From positions 62,001-126,000 of the forward strand of contig NZ_NPKR01000017.1 in assembly GCF_008329535.1 (NCBI RefSeq): 64,000 bases of DNA, in the 5' to 3' direction. Below, piece by piece: positions 52,401-59,809 of this stretch. Within the stretch, counting starts at the first letter, position 1. Every line of letters starts with the position of its first letter. The stretch is from Mycolicibacterium sp. P1-18. GTDB lineage: Bacteria > Actinomycetota > Actinomycetes > Mycobacteriales > Mycobacteriaceae. A program made the translations under genes and the position numbers. The notes beneath the pieces were generated by a model that was not told where the DNA came from, searched no databases, and saw nothing but the letters and a program-made list of their open reading frames with translations.

Positions 52401-53420
52401 ATGGCCACTGCGCGTCCGACCATGGCCGACGTCGCGGTCCGTGCCGGGGTGTCACGGACCCTGGTGTCGTTCGTGCTGAGCGGCAAGCCCGGCGCGAGCG
52501 AGGAGACCCGTCGCCGGGTGCTCGAGGTCGCCGACGAGATCGGCTACCGGCCCGACTCGGCCGCCCAACTCCTGGCCCGCGGACGGAGTCGGACGATCGG
52601 CGTGCTGATGGACCTCCGGCAACCGTTTCACGCGGAGATGGTCACCGACGTCTACCCGGCCGCCGAGGGCGCGGGCCATGACGTGCTGTTGACGGCCAAC
52701 CTGCCCGACCGGGAGGAGTCCGAGTCCATCGAGTCGTTGATCAGTCATCGGTGCGGCGGTTTGATCCTCCTCGGTCCAACCTCGGATCACGTAGTGCTGC
52801 AAACGATCTCCGAACGTCTGCCCGTCGTCGTGGTGGGTGGTGACGTCACCGCCAAGCAGCTGGTTCCAGGCATGAGTTCGGTGCGTACCGCCGACGCCAA
52901 GGGCATCCGCCAGGCGGTGGACTACCTGGTCGAATTGGGGCATCGCGACATCACGCACGTCGACGGCGGGGGCGGCCCCGGCTCGGCCGAGCGCCGACGC
53001 GCCTACCGCGCCGCGATGCGCAGTCACGGGCTGGACGCCGTCGCCCGGGTGATCGCCGGCGCCCAGACCGAAGAGGCCGGTGCCCACGCGGCCCGGGCGA
53101 TTCTCGCCGAATCGCCGCTGCCGACGGCGATCCTGGCGAGCAACGACCGATGCGCGCTCGGACTGCTCGACGTCTTCACCCGGTCGGGGGTTCGGGTGCC
53201 GTCGGAGCTGTCCCTCATCGGATTCGACGACAGCCGGCTGTCGGACTACCCGCTGATCGACCTGACGACGGTCCACCAGGATGCGGTGGGGCTCGCGAAA
53301 CATGCGGTGCGACTGGCGGTTCGCATGATGGAGGATGAGAACGGTGACCTCCACGACGACGTCGTCCTCGAACCCAAGCTGGTGGTGCGCGGTACCACCG
53401 GGTCCCCGCGAACGGGGTGA
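52401..53420 (+). CDS. LacI-family regulator of the sugar/inositol cluster
   Basis: 339 residues. HTH at 7-54 (TMADVAVRAGVSRTLVSFVL, SGKPGASEETRRRV) with hinge DSAAQLLARGRSRTIGVL, then a periplasmic-binding-type ligand domain (SLIGFDDSRLSDY, TTVHQD). The recognition helix RTLVSFVLSG differs from the common STVSRVLNG. ATG 52401 follows AGGGAGGGGG. Divergent from the transporter operon; likely represses it until its sugar is present. Confidence 0.93.
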   Translation: MATARPTMADVAVRAGVSRTLVSFVLSGKPGASEETRRRVLEVADEIGYRPDSAAQLLARGRSRTIGVLMDLRQPFHAEMVTDVYPAAEGAGHDVLLTANLPDREESESIESLISHRCGGLILLGPTSDHVVLQTISERLPVVVVGGDVTAKQLVPGMSSVRTADAKGIRQAVDYLVELGHRDITHVDGGGGPGSAERRRAYRAAMRSHGLDAVARVIAGAQTEEAGAHAARAILAESPLPTAILASNDRCALGLLDVFTRSGVRVPSELSLIGFDDSRLSDYPLIDLTTVHQDAVGLAKHAVRLAVRMMEDENGDLHDDVVLEPKLVVRGTTGSPRTG

Positions 53421-53480
53421 CCACCGGTCCGGGCCGAGGAGCGCTCGCGACGGCTGGTGAACTCGGTTGGCGGCCGGGCG

Positions 53481-54032
53481 TCAGCGTGGCGGCGTCTGCC
53501 GGCGCAGTCGGCAGTCCGAGGTCGTCGACAGCACCGTGGCCTTGGCCGTACCGAACTGCACCTCCACGCCGTCCGGTCCGGTGACGACGAGGTCGTGGTT
53601 GCCGGGCCGGTCGACGAACGGTTGAACGTCGGTGGCGCCGAGCCGTGCGGCGGTGTCCGTGACGATCCGCAGGGCCCGCGGCCACACCGGGTCGGGCGTC
53701 GGGCCGCTGAACGCCGCCAACACGTAGGCCTGAATGCCCCTGGTGTGCAAGAAGTCCCCGCCACAGCCGCGCCAGCTGTTCTCCTGGAGTTGCCACGTCA
53801 GCCCGGGAACCAGCGCGGCGACCCGATCCGCGGTGTCGGTCACCGCGGCCACGTACTGCTGCTGGGCGACCTCGAACGGCGGCCGGTCCCGCAGGATCGC
53901 CTCGGGATCGCGGGGTGCGGGCGGACCGGCTGGCGCACCGGGCACGGTGGTGCCACACCCGGTCAGCGTCGCGACGCAGAGTGCGGCGACCCACGCCAGC
54001 GGCCGGCGCCGGTGCACGGACGGCGGGCGCAT
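53481..54032 (-). CDS. LppA-like lipoprotein
   Basis: 183 residues. Lipoprotein signal ending LTGC (C26) after WVAALCVAT, then a Pro-rich spacer and a compact domain with WRGCGGDFLHTRGIQAYVLA and a final DCRL, suggesting a disulfide. It resembles mycobacterial LppA/LppB-type surface lipoproteins of unknown function. It begins 9 bp after the DUF1275 gene on the same strand. Confidence 0.82.
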   Translation of the reverse strand: MRPPSVHRRRPLAWVAALCVATLTGCGTTVPGAPAGPPAPRDPEAILRDRPPFEVAQQQYVAAVTDTADRVAALVPGLTWQLQENSWRGCGGDFLHTRGIQAYVLAAFSGPTPDPVWPRALRIVTDTAARLGATDVQPFVDRPGNHDLVVTGPDGVEVQFGTAKATVLSTTSDCRLRRQTPPR

Positions 54033-54041
54033 GGGAAGAGC

Positions 54042-54800
54042 CTAACGGCGGGGTTGCCCTGCGGGGATCACCACTGTGGGCGGGGCGTCGGGAGCGGCGT
54101 CGGGCTGCGGCGCCGAGTCGTTGAGCACGAGGGGGCTGGCCGGCCGCAGCAGCGTCATGATCAGGGCAATCGCCGCCAGGGCGCCGGCAAGAGCGGCGGG
54201 CGCGAGGAACGCGGCCTCCCCGAAGTTGTGTTGCAGCACGCCGCCGCAGACGGCGCCCGCCGTGAGCCCGGCCCACAGCGGTCCCTGAATCCAGAACGAC
54301 GGTGCCGGCTTGTGCAGCAGGATGTTGGCCAGCCCGGCGCCGAACCTGATGACGGTGCCCGTGACGTAGGTCAGGGCCATGCTGCGTCCCGCCTCGTCCT
54401 GCAGGGTCGCGTTCTGCAGGCCCAGCGCGAGCACCACGGGGTAGGCGTGCAGCGGCACGGCGTCGGGCCCTTGGGGGATGACGAGCCCGACGGTGAGCAG
54501 CAGCGCCGTGATGACGAGCAGCGTGGAGAGCCGCCACGGCCCGGACCACGCCGCGATCAGGGTCCCGAGGAAGGCGCCGAAGCAGAACAGCGCGATCACC
54601 GAGCCGAAGCGGGCCACGCCCACCCAGTCCAGGGAGCTGGCGGCCTCGCCGAACCGGGTCGTGTTGCCACTCATGAAGGACATGAAGAGCTGGCCGTACT
54701 CGAGGAAGCCGATGGTGTCGGCGACACCGGCGACCACGGCGAGGCTGATCGCGAAGAAGTTTCTGGTGGTGTCGTCGGCCGGAAATGCCTTGCTTGCCAT
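54042..54800 (-). CDS. DUF1275 (YoaK)-family membrane protein
   Basis: 252 residues with six or seven membrane segments. Family features: GVADTIGFLEYGQLFMSFMS with GNTTRFG, and LALGLQNATLQDEAGRSMAL with TYVTGT. Function unknown in the family. ATG 54800 has AAAGGACACC; the frame to 54899 lacks support. Probably an operon with the lipoprotein downstream. Confidence 0.9.
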   Translation of the reverse strand: MASKAFPADDTTRNFFAISLAVVAGVADTIGFLEYGQLFMSFMSGNTTRFGEAASSLDWVGVARFGSVIALFCFGAFLGTLIAAWSGPWRLSTLLVITALLLTVGLVIPQGPDAVPLHAYPVVLALGLQNATLQDEAGRSMALTYVTGTVIRFGAGLANILLHKPAPSFWIQGPLWAGLTAGAVCGGVLQHNFGEAAFLAPAALAGALAAIALIMTLLRPASPLVLNDSAPQPDAAPDAPPTVVIPAGQPRR

Positions 54801-54978
54801 GGTGTCCTTTGGTCGAGACGAGACGCGCGGGCACCCAGTCGCGCCGATCCCTCTGTAGCCGATCCGGCGTAGCTGGAAACATCGAGCGGCGCCGGACAAT
54901 TGGCAGCGGCTGTCAGATGAACCGGCGAAAGGGGTTGCGCACCAACGATTGACGCCGACGGCAATTGCGGAGACGCAA

Positions 54979-55010
54979 AGATCCCCGCACGCCGGGGCGT
55001 GCGGGGATCT
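54979..55010 (-). terminator. 15-bp stem terminator after the APC permease
   Basis: AGATCCCCGCACGCC (54979-54993), two-base loop, GGCGTGCGGGGATCT (54996-55010): a perfect inverted repeat 19 bp past the permease stop. The rest of 54801-55029 shows no gene. Confidence 0.85.
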
Positions 55011-55029
55011 CGGCTGAGGCGACGTCGCG

Positions 55030-56628
55030 TCAGGCGTCGCTGCGCTCGTGCGCGTCCTCCATGACCGTGCGGCCGATCTCCGCGTAGACCGTCGGCTTGG
55101 TGGTGCGCAGCCACACCGCGTAGCCCAGTCCGAGCAGGAAGACCACCAGGATCATGTACGGGGCGGCCTTGAAGACGTCGGACTTCGCTGCCAGCCCGGC
55201 CGCGAATTCGCGGTTGTCCCACAGCAGCCACACCACGTACAGCATTGCCACACCGCCGACGAGCGGGCACACCAGCGTCGTGATCACGTTGCCGCGGTGG
55301 GCCTTCTTGACCCAGAAGAACCAGATGACCGCCGCCGAGCAGATGGCCTGCACCAGCAGGATCGCCGCGGTGCCGATCAGTGCCAGCAGCCCGTACACGT
55401 TGACGTAGGGCACCAGGGTGGGCGTGTCGACCGGTGTGCCGTCGGCGTCGGGCACCTGCACGGCGGTGAAGAACGCGAACGACAGCACGATCAGCAGCGT
55501 GATGACGCTCTGAATCGTCGAGGCGATGTACGGAGACCCGTGCTTGGGGTGCGTGCCGCCCACGGTGGCCTTGATCTTCTCGGACGGCACTTCGCGGCCC
55601 AGCGCGTACAGGTAACGCGAGGCGGCGTTGTGGAAGGCCAGCGCGCACGCGAACGAACCGATGACCAGGAGTCCCTTGTAGACGTCGAGCAGGACGCCGC
55701 CGAGGTTGGCCTGGACGAGGTTGAAGAAGAGGTCGAGAGGTGAAGCGCTGATGGAGGTTTCGACGGACGTCTTGGCGCCGTTGCCGGCGATCACCATGGC
55801 CGAGATGAACGTGTAGAACAGCCCGAGTCCGACGACGGCGATGATCGTCGCCCGCGGAATGATCTTCTTCGGATTGCGCGACTCCTCGCCGTACACCGCG
55901 GTGGTTTCGAAGCCGACCCACGACCAGAAGGCGAAGAACAGTCCGATGGCCATGGATCCGGCCGCGGCGGCGGTACCGAACGCACCGGCGGGCAGGCTCT
56001 CGAAGGCGTTGTTGAGCAACACCGTCTGGTTCAGCATGAGGCCGTCGGGCCCGCCGCCGGAGAAGATCACCGAGAACGCCAGCGCGAGGAGGATGAGCAC
56101 CTCGGCGGTGAGCGTGATGCCGAGAATCGCAGCGGTGAGGCTGATGTCGAAGTAGCACAGCACGGCGATGGCGACGATCGCGACGACGGCGATCACGACC
56201 CACGGGACGTCGACGTCGAAGATGGTCTTGAGGGCGTCGTTGGCGAAGTACGCGCAACCGCCGATCAACGATCCCTCGAAGACCACGTAGGCGAACGTCG
56301 CCAGCATGCCGCTGGCCATGCCCCAGGTCTGGCCGAGTCCGTGGGAGATGAAGCCGTAGAACGCGCCCGTGGTGGTGATGTGGCGCGCCATCGCGACGTA
56401 GCCCAGCGCGAACAGCGTCAGGATGATCGTCGCGAACAGGAAGCCGGCGGGAGCGCCCAGTCCGTTGCCGAATCCGACGGCGATGGGCACGTTGCCCGTC
56501 ATCGCGGTGATCGGGGCGGCGTTGGCCACGGCCATGAAGATGACCGCGACGATGCCGATGGACCCCTTCTTCAGGCCGGTGGCCCGGGTCGCTGCCGGGT
56601 CGTCGGTAGTTGCGGAATCGGCACCCAC
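55030..56628 (-). CDS. APC-superfamily amino acid/amine permease
   Basis: 532 residues from GTG 56628, which follows GGAGG at a good distance; a frame to 56826 is unsupported. About twelve hydrophobic helices. APC landmarks: ANAAPITAMTGNVPIAVGFG (TM1), FSYVAFEG-like FAYVVFEGSLIGG and SWVGFETTAVYGEESRNPKK. Its lone position 1.7 kb from the carboxylase operon and, from memory, a similar permease beside the M. smegmatis urea/allophanate genes suggest uptake of a nitrogen compound. Substrate unproven. Confidence 0.9.
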   Translation of the reverse strand: MGADSATTDDPAATRATGLKKGSIGIVAVIFMAVANAAPITAMTGNVPIAVGFGNGLGAPAGFLFATIILTLFALGYVAMARHITTTGAFYGFISHGLGQTWGMASGMLATFAYVVFEGSLIGGCAYFANDALKTIFDVDVPWVVIAVVAIVAIAVLCYFDISLTAAILGITLTAEVLILLALAFSVIFSGGGPDGLMLNQTVLLNNAFESLPAGAFGTAAAAGSMAIGLFFAFWSWVGFETTAVYGEESRNPKKIIPRATIIAVVGLGLFYTFISAMVIAGNGAKTSVETSISASPLDLFFNLVQANLGGVLLDVYKGLLVIGSFACALAFHNAASRYLYALGREVPSEKIKATVGGTHPKHGSPYIASTIQSVITLLIVLSFAFFTAVQVPDADGTPVDTPTLVPYVNVYGLLALIGTAAILLVQAICSAAVIWFFWVKKAHRGNVITTLVCPLVGGVAMLYVVWLLWDNREFAAGLAAKSDVFKAAPYMILVVFLLGLGYAVWLRTTKPTVYAEIGRTVMEDAHERSDA

Positions 56629-56817
56629 GAGGGCCTCCAAGCTTCGGATCGAGTACGAAATTGGGTCCGCGACGGTGCGGTCTGTCCCGAAGCGTCGCAC
56701 CCGCCGATGGTTCCGACAACTCGAACGGCCAACTTGGTCGTCAATTGTTTTGGCCGACGGCCGTCCCGGCCCGGCATCGAACCCGTCGCTTTGCCAGTTC
56801 TGCCCCGAAACGACGAA

Positions 56818-56857
56818 GCGGCCCACGCCCCGGATGACGTCCGGTGGCGTGGGCCGC
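56818..56857 (-). terminator. Terminator hairpin after adhC
   Basis: GCGGCCCACGCC (56818-56829) pairs perfectly with GGCGTGGGCCGC (56846-56857), with inner CCGGA/TCCGG, 15 bp past the adhC stop on the minus strand. The remaining 56629-56817 holds the permease promoter; no gene seen. Confidence 0.85.
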
Positions 56858-56871
56858 AGCGTGCGCTCGGG

Positions 56872-57921
56872 TTACAGCGTCGAGGTGTCGATCACGAAGC
56901 GGTACCGCACGTCACTGGCGAGGACGCGCTCGTAGGCCTCGTTGACGTAGTCGGCCGCGATGACCTCGATCTCGGGGGCGATGTCGTGCTCGGCGCAGAA
57001 GTCCAGCATTTCCTGGGTCTCCGGGATGCCGCCGATCATCGAACCGGACAGGCTGCGGCGCTGTGCACCGAGCGGGAAGAACGGCACGACCATCGGCTTC
57101 TCCGGCGCGCCGACCTCGACCAGCGTGCCGTCGGTGGCCAGCAGGCTCATGTAGGCCGCGAGGTCCAGAGTTGCCGACACGGTGTTCACGATGAGGTCGA
57201 ACTTGCCCGCCAGCTTCGTGAAGGTGTCGGGATCGCTCGTCGCGTAGTACTCGTCCGCGCCCAGGCGCAGGCCGTCCTCCATCTTCTTGAGCGACTGGCT
57301 CAGGACCGTGACCTCGGCGCCCATCGCGTGGGCGATCTTGACGCCCATGTGGCCGAGGCCACCGAGGCCGACGATGGCGACCTTCTTGCCGGGTCCCGCG
57401 CCCCAGTGGTGCAGGGGGGAGAACAGAGTGATGCCGGCGCACAGCAGTGGCGCGGCCTTGTCCAGCGGGATGCTGTCCGGGATCCGCAGGACGTAGTTCT
57501 CGTCGACGACGATCGCTTGGCTGTAGCCGCCGTAGGTGGGGGTGCCGTCGCGCTCGGTGGCGTTGTAGGTGCCGACCATGCCGCCTTCGCCGGTGCAGTA
57601 CTGCTGCAGTCCGGCCTTGCAGTTGTCGCACTCGCGGCAGGAGTCGACGAAGCAGCCGACGCCGACGTGGTCGCCGACCTTGTACTTGGTGACGTCGGAA
57701 CCGACCTCGGTGACGACGCCGGCGATTTCGTGGCCTGCGACGACGGGGTAGTTGGGCTGGCCCCACTCGGCCTTCACGGTGTGGATGTCGGAGTGACAGA
57801 TACCGGCGAACTTGATGTCGAATGCCACGTCGTGCGGGCCGACGTCGCGGCGCTCGATGGTGGTCTTGGTCAGCGGCTCGGTCGCCGAGGTGGCGGCCAT
57901 CGCGGAAACAGTTGTGGTCAT
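56872..57921 (-). CDS. adhC: Zinc alcohol dehydrogenase, AdhC/cinnamyl-type
   Basis: 349 residues from ATG 57921 (GAAGAGAAG upstream; ATG 57954 would add an atypical N-terminus). Catalytic zinc ligands in GICHSDIH and GHEIAGVV, structural Cys cluster VDSCRECDNCKAGLQQYCTG, NADP motif GLGGLGHMGVK. NADPH-linked aldehyde reduction is expected, as for M. tuberculosis AdhC (Rv3045). It stands alone, with its own promoter region facing the carboxylase operon. Confidence 0.94.
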   Translation of the reverse strand: MTTTVSAMAATSATEPLTKTTIERRDVGPHDVAFDIKFAGICHSDIHTVKAEWGQPNYPVVAGHEIAGVVTEVGSDVTKYKVGDHVGVGCFVDSCRECDNCKAGLQQYCTGEGGMVGTYNATERDGTPTYGGYSQAIVVDENYVLRIPDSIPLDKAAPLLCAGITLFSPLHHWGAGPGKKVAIVGLGGLGHMGVKIAHAMGAEVTVLSQSLKKMEDGLRLGADEYYATSDPDTFTKLAGKFDLIVNTVSATLDLAAYMSLLATDGTLVEVGAPEKPMVVPFFPLGAQRRSLSGSMIGGIPETQEMLDFCAEHDIAPEIEVIAADYVNEAYERVLASDVRYRFVIDTSTL

Positions 57922-58298
57922 CTTCTCTTCGTACCCTCTTGTCGTCTCGTGCAAGCGTCCGTCGCCGCCAGTCGTGGCGGCGGCATCGGAAATCGAGCGC
58001 GTCGTTGCGCCCCCAAGAATGCCAACCTGGGCTGTCGGCGGATTAATCCCCGCCTGGGCACGTCGACGCTCGTGAGCATCGTCGCAGCGGATTGCCAGTC
58101 GTCGGCACCCACCTCGATCTAACCAGGTCGCCGAGGTGACCAGGTACCCGTCACATGACGGACACGCGCGAAGCCTGTTGTTAACCGCCCGCCCGTCATC
58201 GGTTACACCGCGGCAACCACCGACGGCCCCCGGCCGAGAAAACTGTCACCTGACAGATATGTCGGTACCGACCGACGCCAAGAGCCCCTGGAGTAGCA
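57922..58298. promoter_or_regulatory. Divergent promoter of adhC and the carboxylase operon, with operator candidates
   Basis: 377 bp without a gene. Contains CACCTCG/CGAGGTG (7-bp stem around 58110-58140), the palindrome CCGTCA-CA-TGACGG (58148-58161), a GlnR-like site GTTAC-N6-GCAAC (58202-58217), the related palindrome CTGTCA-CC-TGACAG (58243-58256) and GTCGGTACCGAC (58261-58272). Two palindromes share the core GTCA-N2-TGAC. No guanidine riboswitch was recognised by eye. Confidence 0.6.
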
Positions 58299-59153
58299 GT
58301 GACCAGCCATCCGGATACCGCCACGACCGCCGGCGCCAAGGCTCATGCCAGGGCCCAGCACGGCCGGACCGCCGACGCCATGCGTCACGTTCCCGCGGCG
58401 GGCAGCCCGACGGCTCCCGACGGCGTGCCGGCCGACCACCTGGTGTGGTCGGAAACCGTTGCACCGGGCGGATATACGACGGCCGTGCTGGCGCGTGGCA
58501 CGCGCATCCGGTTGACCGACGTCGACGGCGACGCGTGCGCGCACGTGCTGATCCATCGTGCCGACGCCCCCCACGAGCGCCTCAACGTCGCCGACACGGT
58601 GAAGGTGCCCTGGCAGGCCTATCTCGGCGTGGGGCATCCCCTGCTCAGCGGGTTCGGACGGGTGCTCGCCACCGTCGTCGCCGACACCTCGGGGCACCAC
58701 GACGCGCTCGCCGGCACCACCACTCGCAGTGGCAACGACGCGCGGTACGGCGCGGGTGCACCCGAGTCCGCGTCGCCGGCAGGCCGTGAACTCCTGCTTC
58801 TCGCCGCACTCAAGAACGGTCTGGGACCGCGTGACCTGCCACCGTCGGCGTCGTTCTTCAAGGGCGTGCGCGTGGGCTCGGACGGCACGTTCGAGTGGCA
58901 GGGCGCGGCGGCCGCCGGCGCGTACGTCGACCTGCTTCTCCACGTCGACGCGATCGTGTCCCTGGCCAACACGGCCCACCCCCTGGACCCACGCCCGGCC
59001 TTCGCCTGTTCGGCCCTGCGCATGCACGCGTGGCCGGCCGGCGCCGACCTCGACCTCCTGGTGGCCGGCGACCTGGTGGGGCCACTGCGCCCGGAGCACC
59101 TGCAAGCCGCCGCCAACACCGATGCCGACCTGACCGCCCGAGGAGCCCTGTGA
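58299..59153 (+). CDS. DUF1989 urea-carboxylase-associated / carboxyguanidine deiminase subunit (first)
   Basis: 284 residues, of which about 45-270 are the DUF1989 domain: DVDGDACAHVLIHRADAPHE, a segment SGFGRVLATVVADTSGHHD and a C-terminal FACSALRMHAWP with a likely metal Cys. Proteins of this pair were long called urea carboxylase-associated 1/2; biochemical work (2020, from memory) showed such pairs to be carboxyguanidine deiminase (CgdAB), turning carboxyguanidine into allophanate. GTG 58299 starts the operon; its stop overlaps the next gene as GTGA. Confidence 0.88.
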   Translation: MTSHPDTATTAGAKAHARAQHGRTADAMRHVPAAGSPTAPDGVPADHLVWSETVAPGGYTTAVLARGTRIRLTDVDGDACAHVLIHRADAPHERLNVADTVKVPWQAYLGVGHPLLSGFGRVLATVVADTSGHHDALAGTTTRSGNDARYGAGAPESASPAGRELLLLAALKNGLGPRDLPPSASFFKGVRVGSDGTFEWQGAAAAGAYVDLLLHVDAIVSLANTAHPLDPRPAFACSALRMHAWPAGADLDLLVAGDLVGPLRPEHLQAAANTDADLTARGAL

Positions 59154-59809
59154 ACGCCCCGACCGCAGCGACCGGCACCGCCCTGGTGCCCGGCGCCGTC
59201 GTACTGGACGAACGGGTCGACGCGCGCGCCGCGTGGTCGGCCGTCGTCGCCACCGGTGACGTGCTGACCATCGTCGACCTCGCCGGCAACCAGGCCGTCG
59301 ACTGCCTGCTCTACTCCGCCGCCGACACCAGCGTCCGCTACAGCGCCTCGGAGACCATCACCCGCCAGGGCGGCATCGTGCTGACCACGGGATCGGTGCT
59401 GCGGGCCGACACCGGGGCCGCGTTGATGACCGTCGTCGGCGACGAGGTCGGCGTGCACGACACCCTGGGCGGCGCATGCTCCAAGGAGTCCAACACGCTG
59501 CGCTACGGCCAGCACACCCGCGCCCAGCACGGCTGCATGGAGAACTTCCTGCTGGAGGGCTCCCGTCACGGTCTCGGCGCCAAAGACCTTGCCAGCAACA
59601 TCAACTGGTTCATGAACGTGCCGGTGGACCCCGACGGCGCGCTCGGCATCGTCGACGGGCTGTCGGCACCGGGCAAGCGGGTCGCCCTGCGCGCGGACGT
59701 CGACGTCCTGGTGCTCGTCTCGAACTGCCCGCAGGTCAACAACCCGTGCAACGCCTTCGATCCGACGCCGGTCCGCATGATCGTCACCCGGCCGGGTGAG
59801 GCGGCGTGA
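59150..59809 (+). CDS. DUF1989 urea-carboxylase-associated / carboxyguanidine deiminase subunit (second)
   Basis: 219 residues, one DUF1989 domain. Conserved pieces: DLAGNQAVDCLLYSA, YSASETITRQGGIVLTTGS, HDTLGGACSKESNTLRYG and LVLVSNCPQVNNPCNAFDP, with several Cys/His suited to a metal site. Joined to both neighbours by GTGA overlaps, so it is coupled to its partner subunit and to the carboxylase. Likely the other half of the carboxyguanidine deiminase. Confidence 0.9.
   Translation: MNAPTAATGTALVPGAVVLDERVDARAAWSAVVATGDVLTIVDLAGNQAVDCLLYSAADTSVRYSASETITRQGGIVLTTGSVLRADTGAALMTVVGDEVGVHDTLGGACSKESNTLRYGQHTRAQHGCMENFLLEGSRHGLGAKDLASNINWFMNVPVDPDGALGIVDGLSAPGKRVALRADVDVLVLVSNCPQVNNPCNAFDPTPVRMIVTRPGEAA

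Noticed and set aside
56629..56826. N-terminal extension of the APC permease
   Set aside because: Hydrophilic, Arg-rich, no family similarity; GTG 56628 has GGAGG upstream.
57922..58298. Guanidine riboswitch upstream of the carboxylase operon
   Set aside because: No match by eye to the conserved cores of guanidine-I, paired ACGR-loop guanidine-II hairpins or guanidine-III. Covariance search would be decisive.
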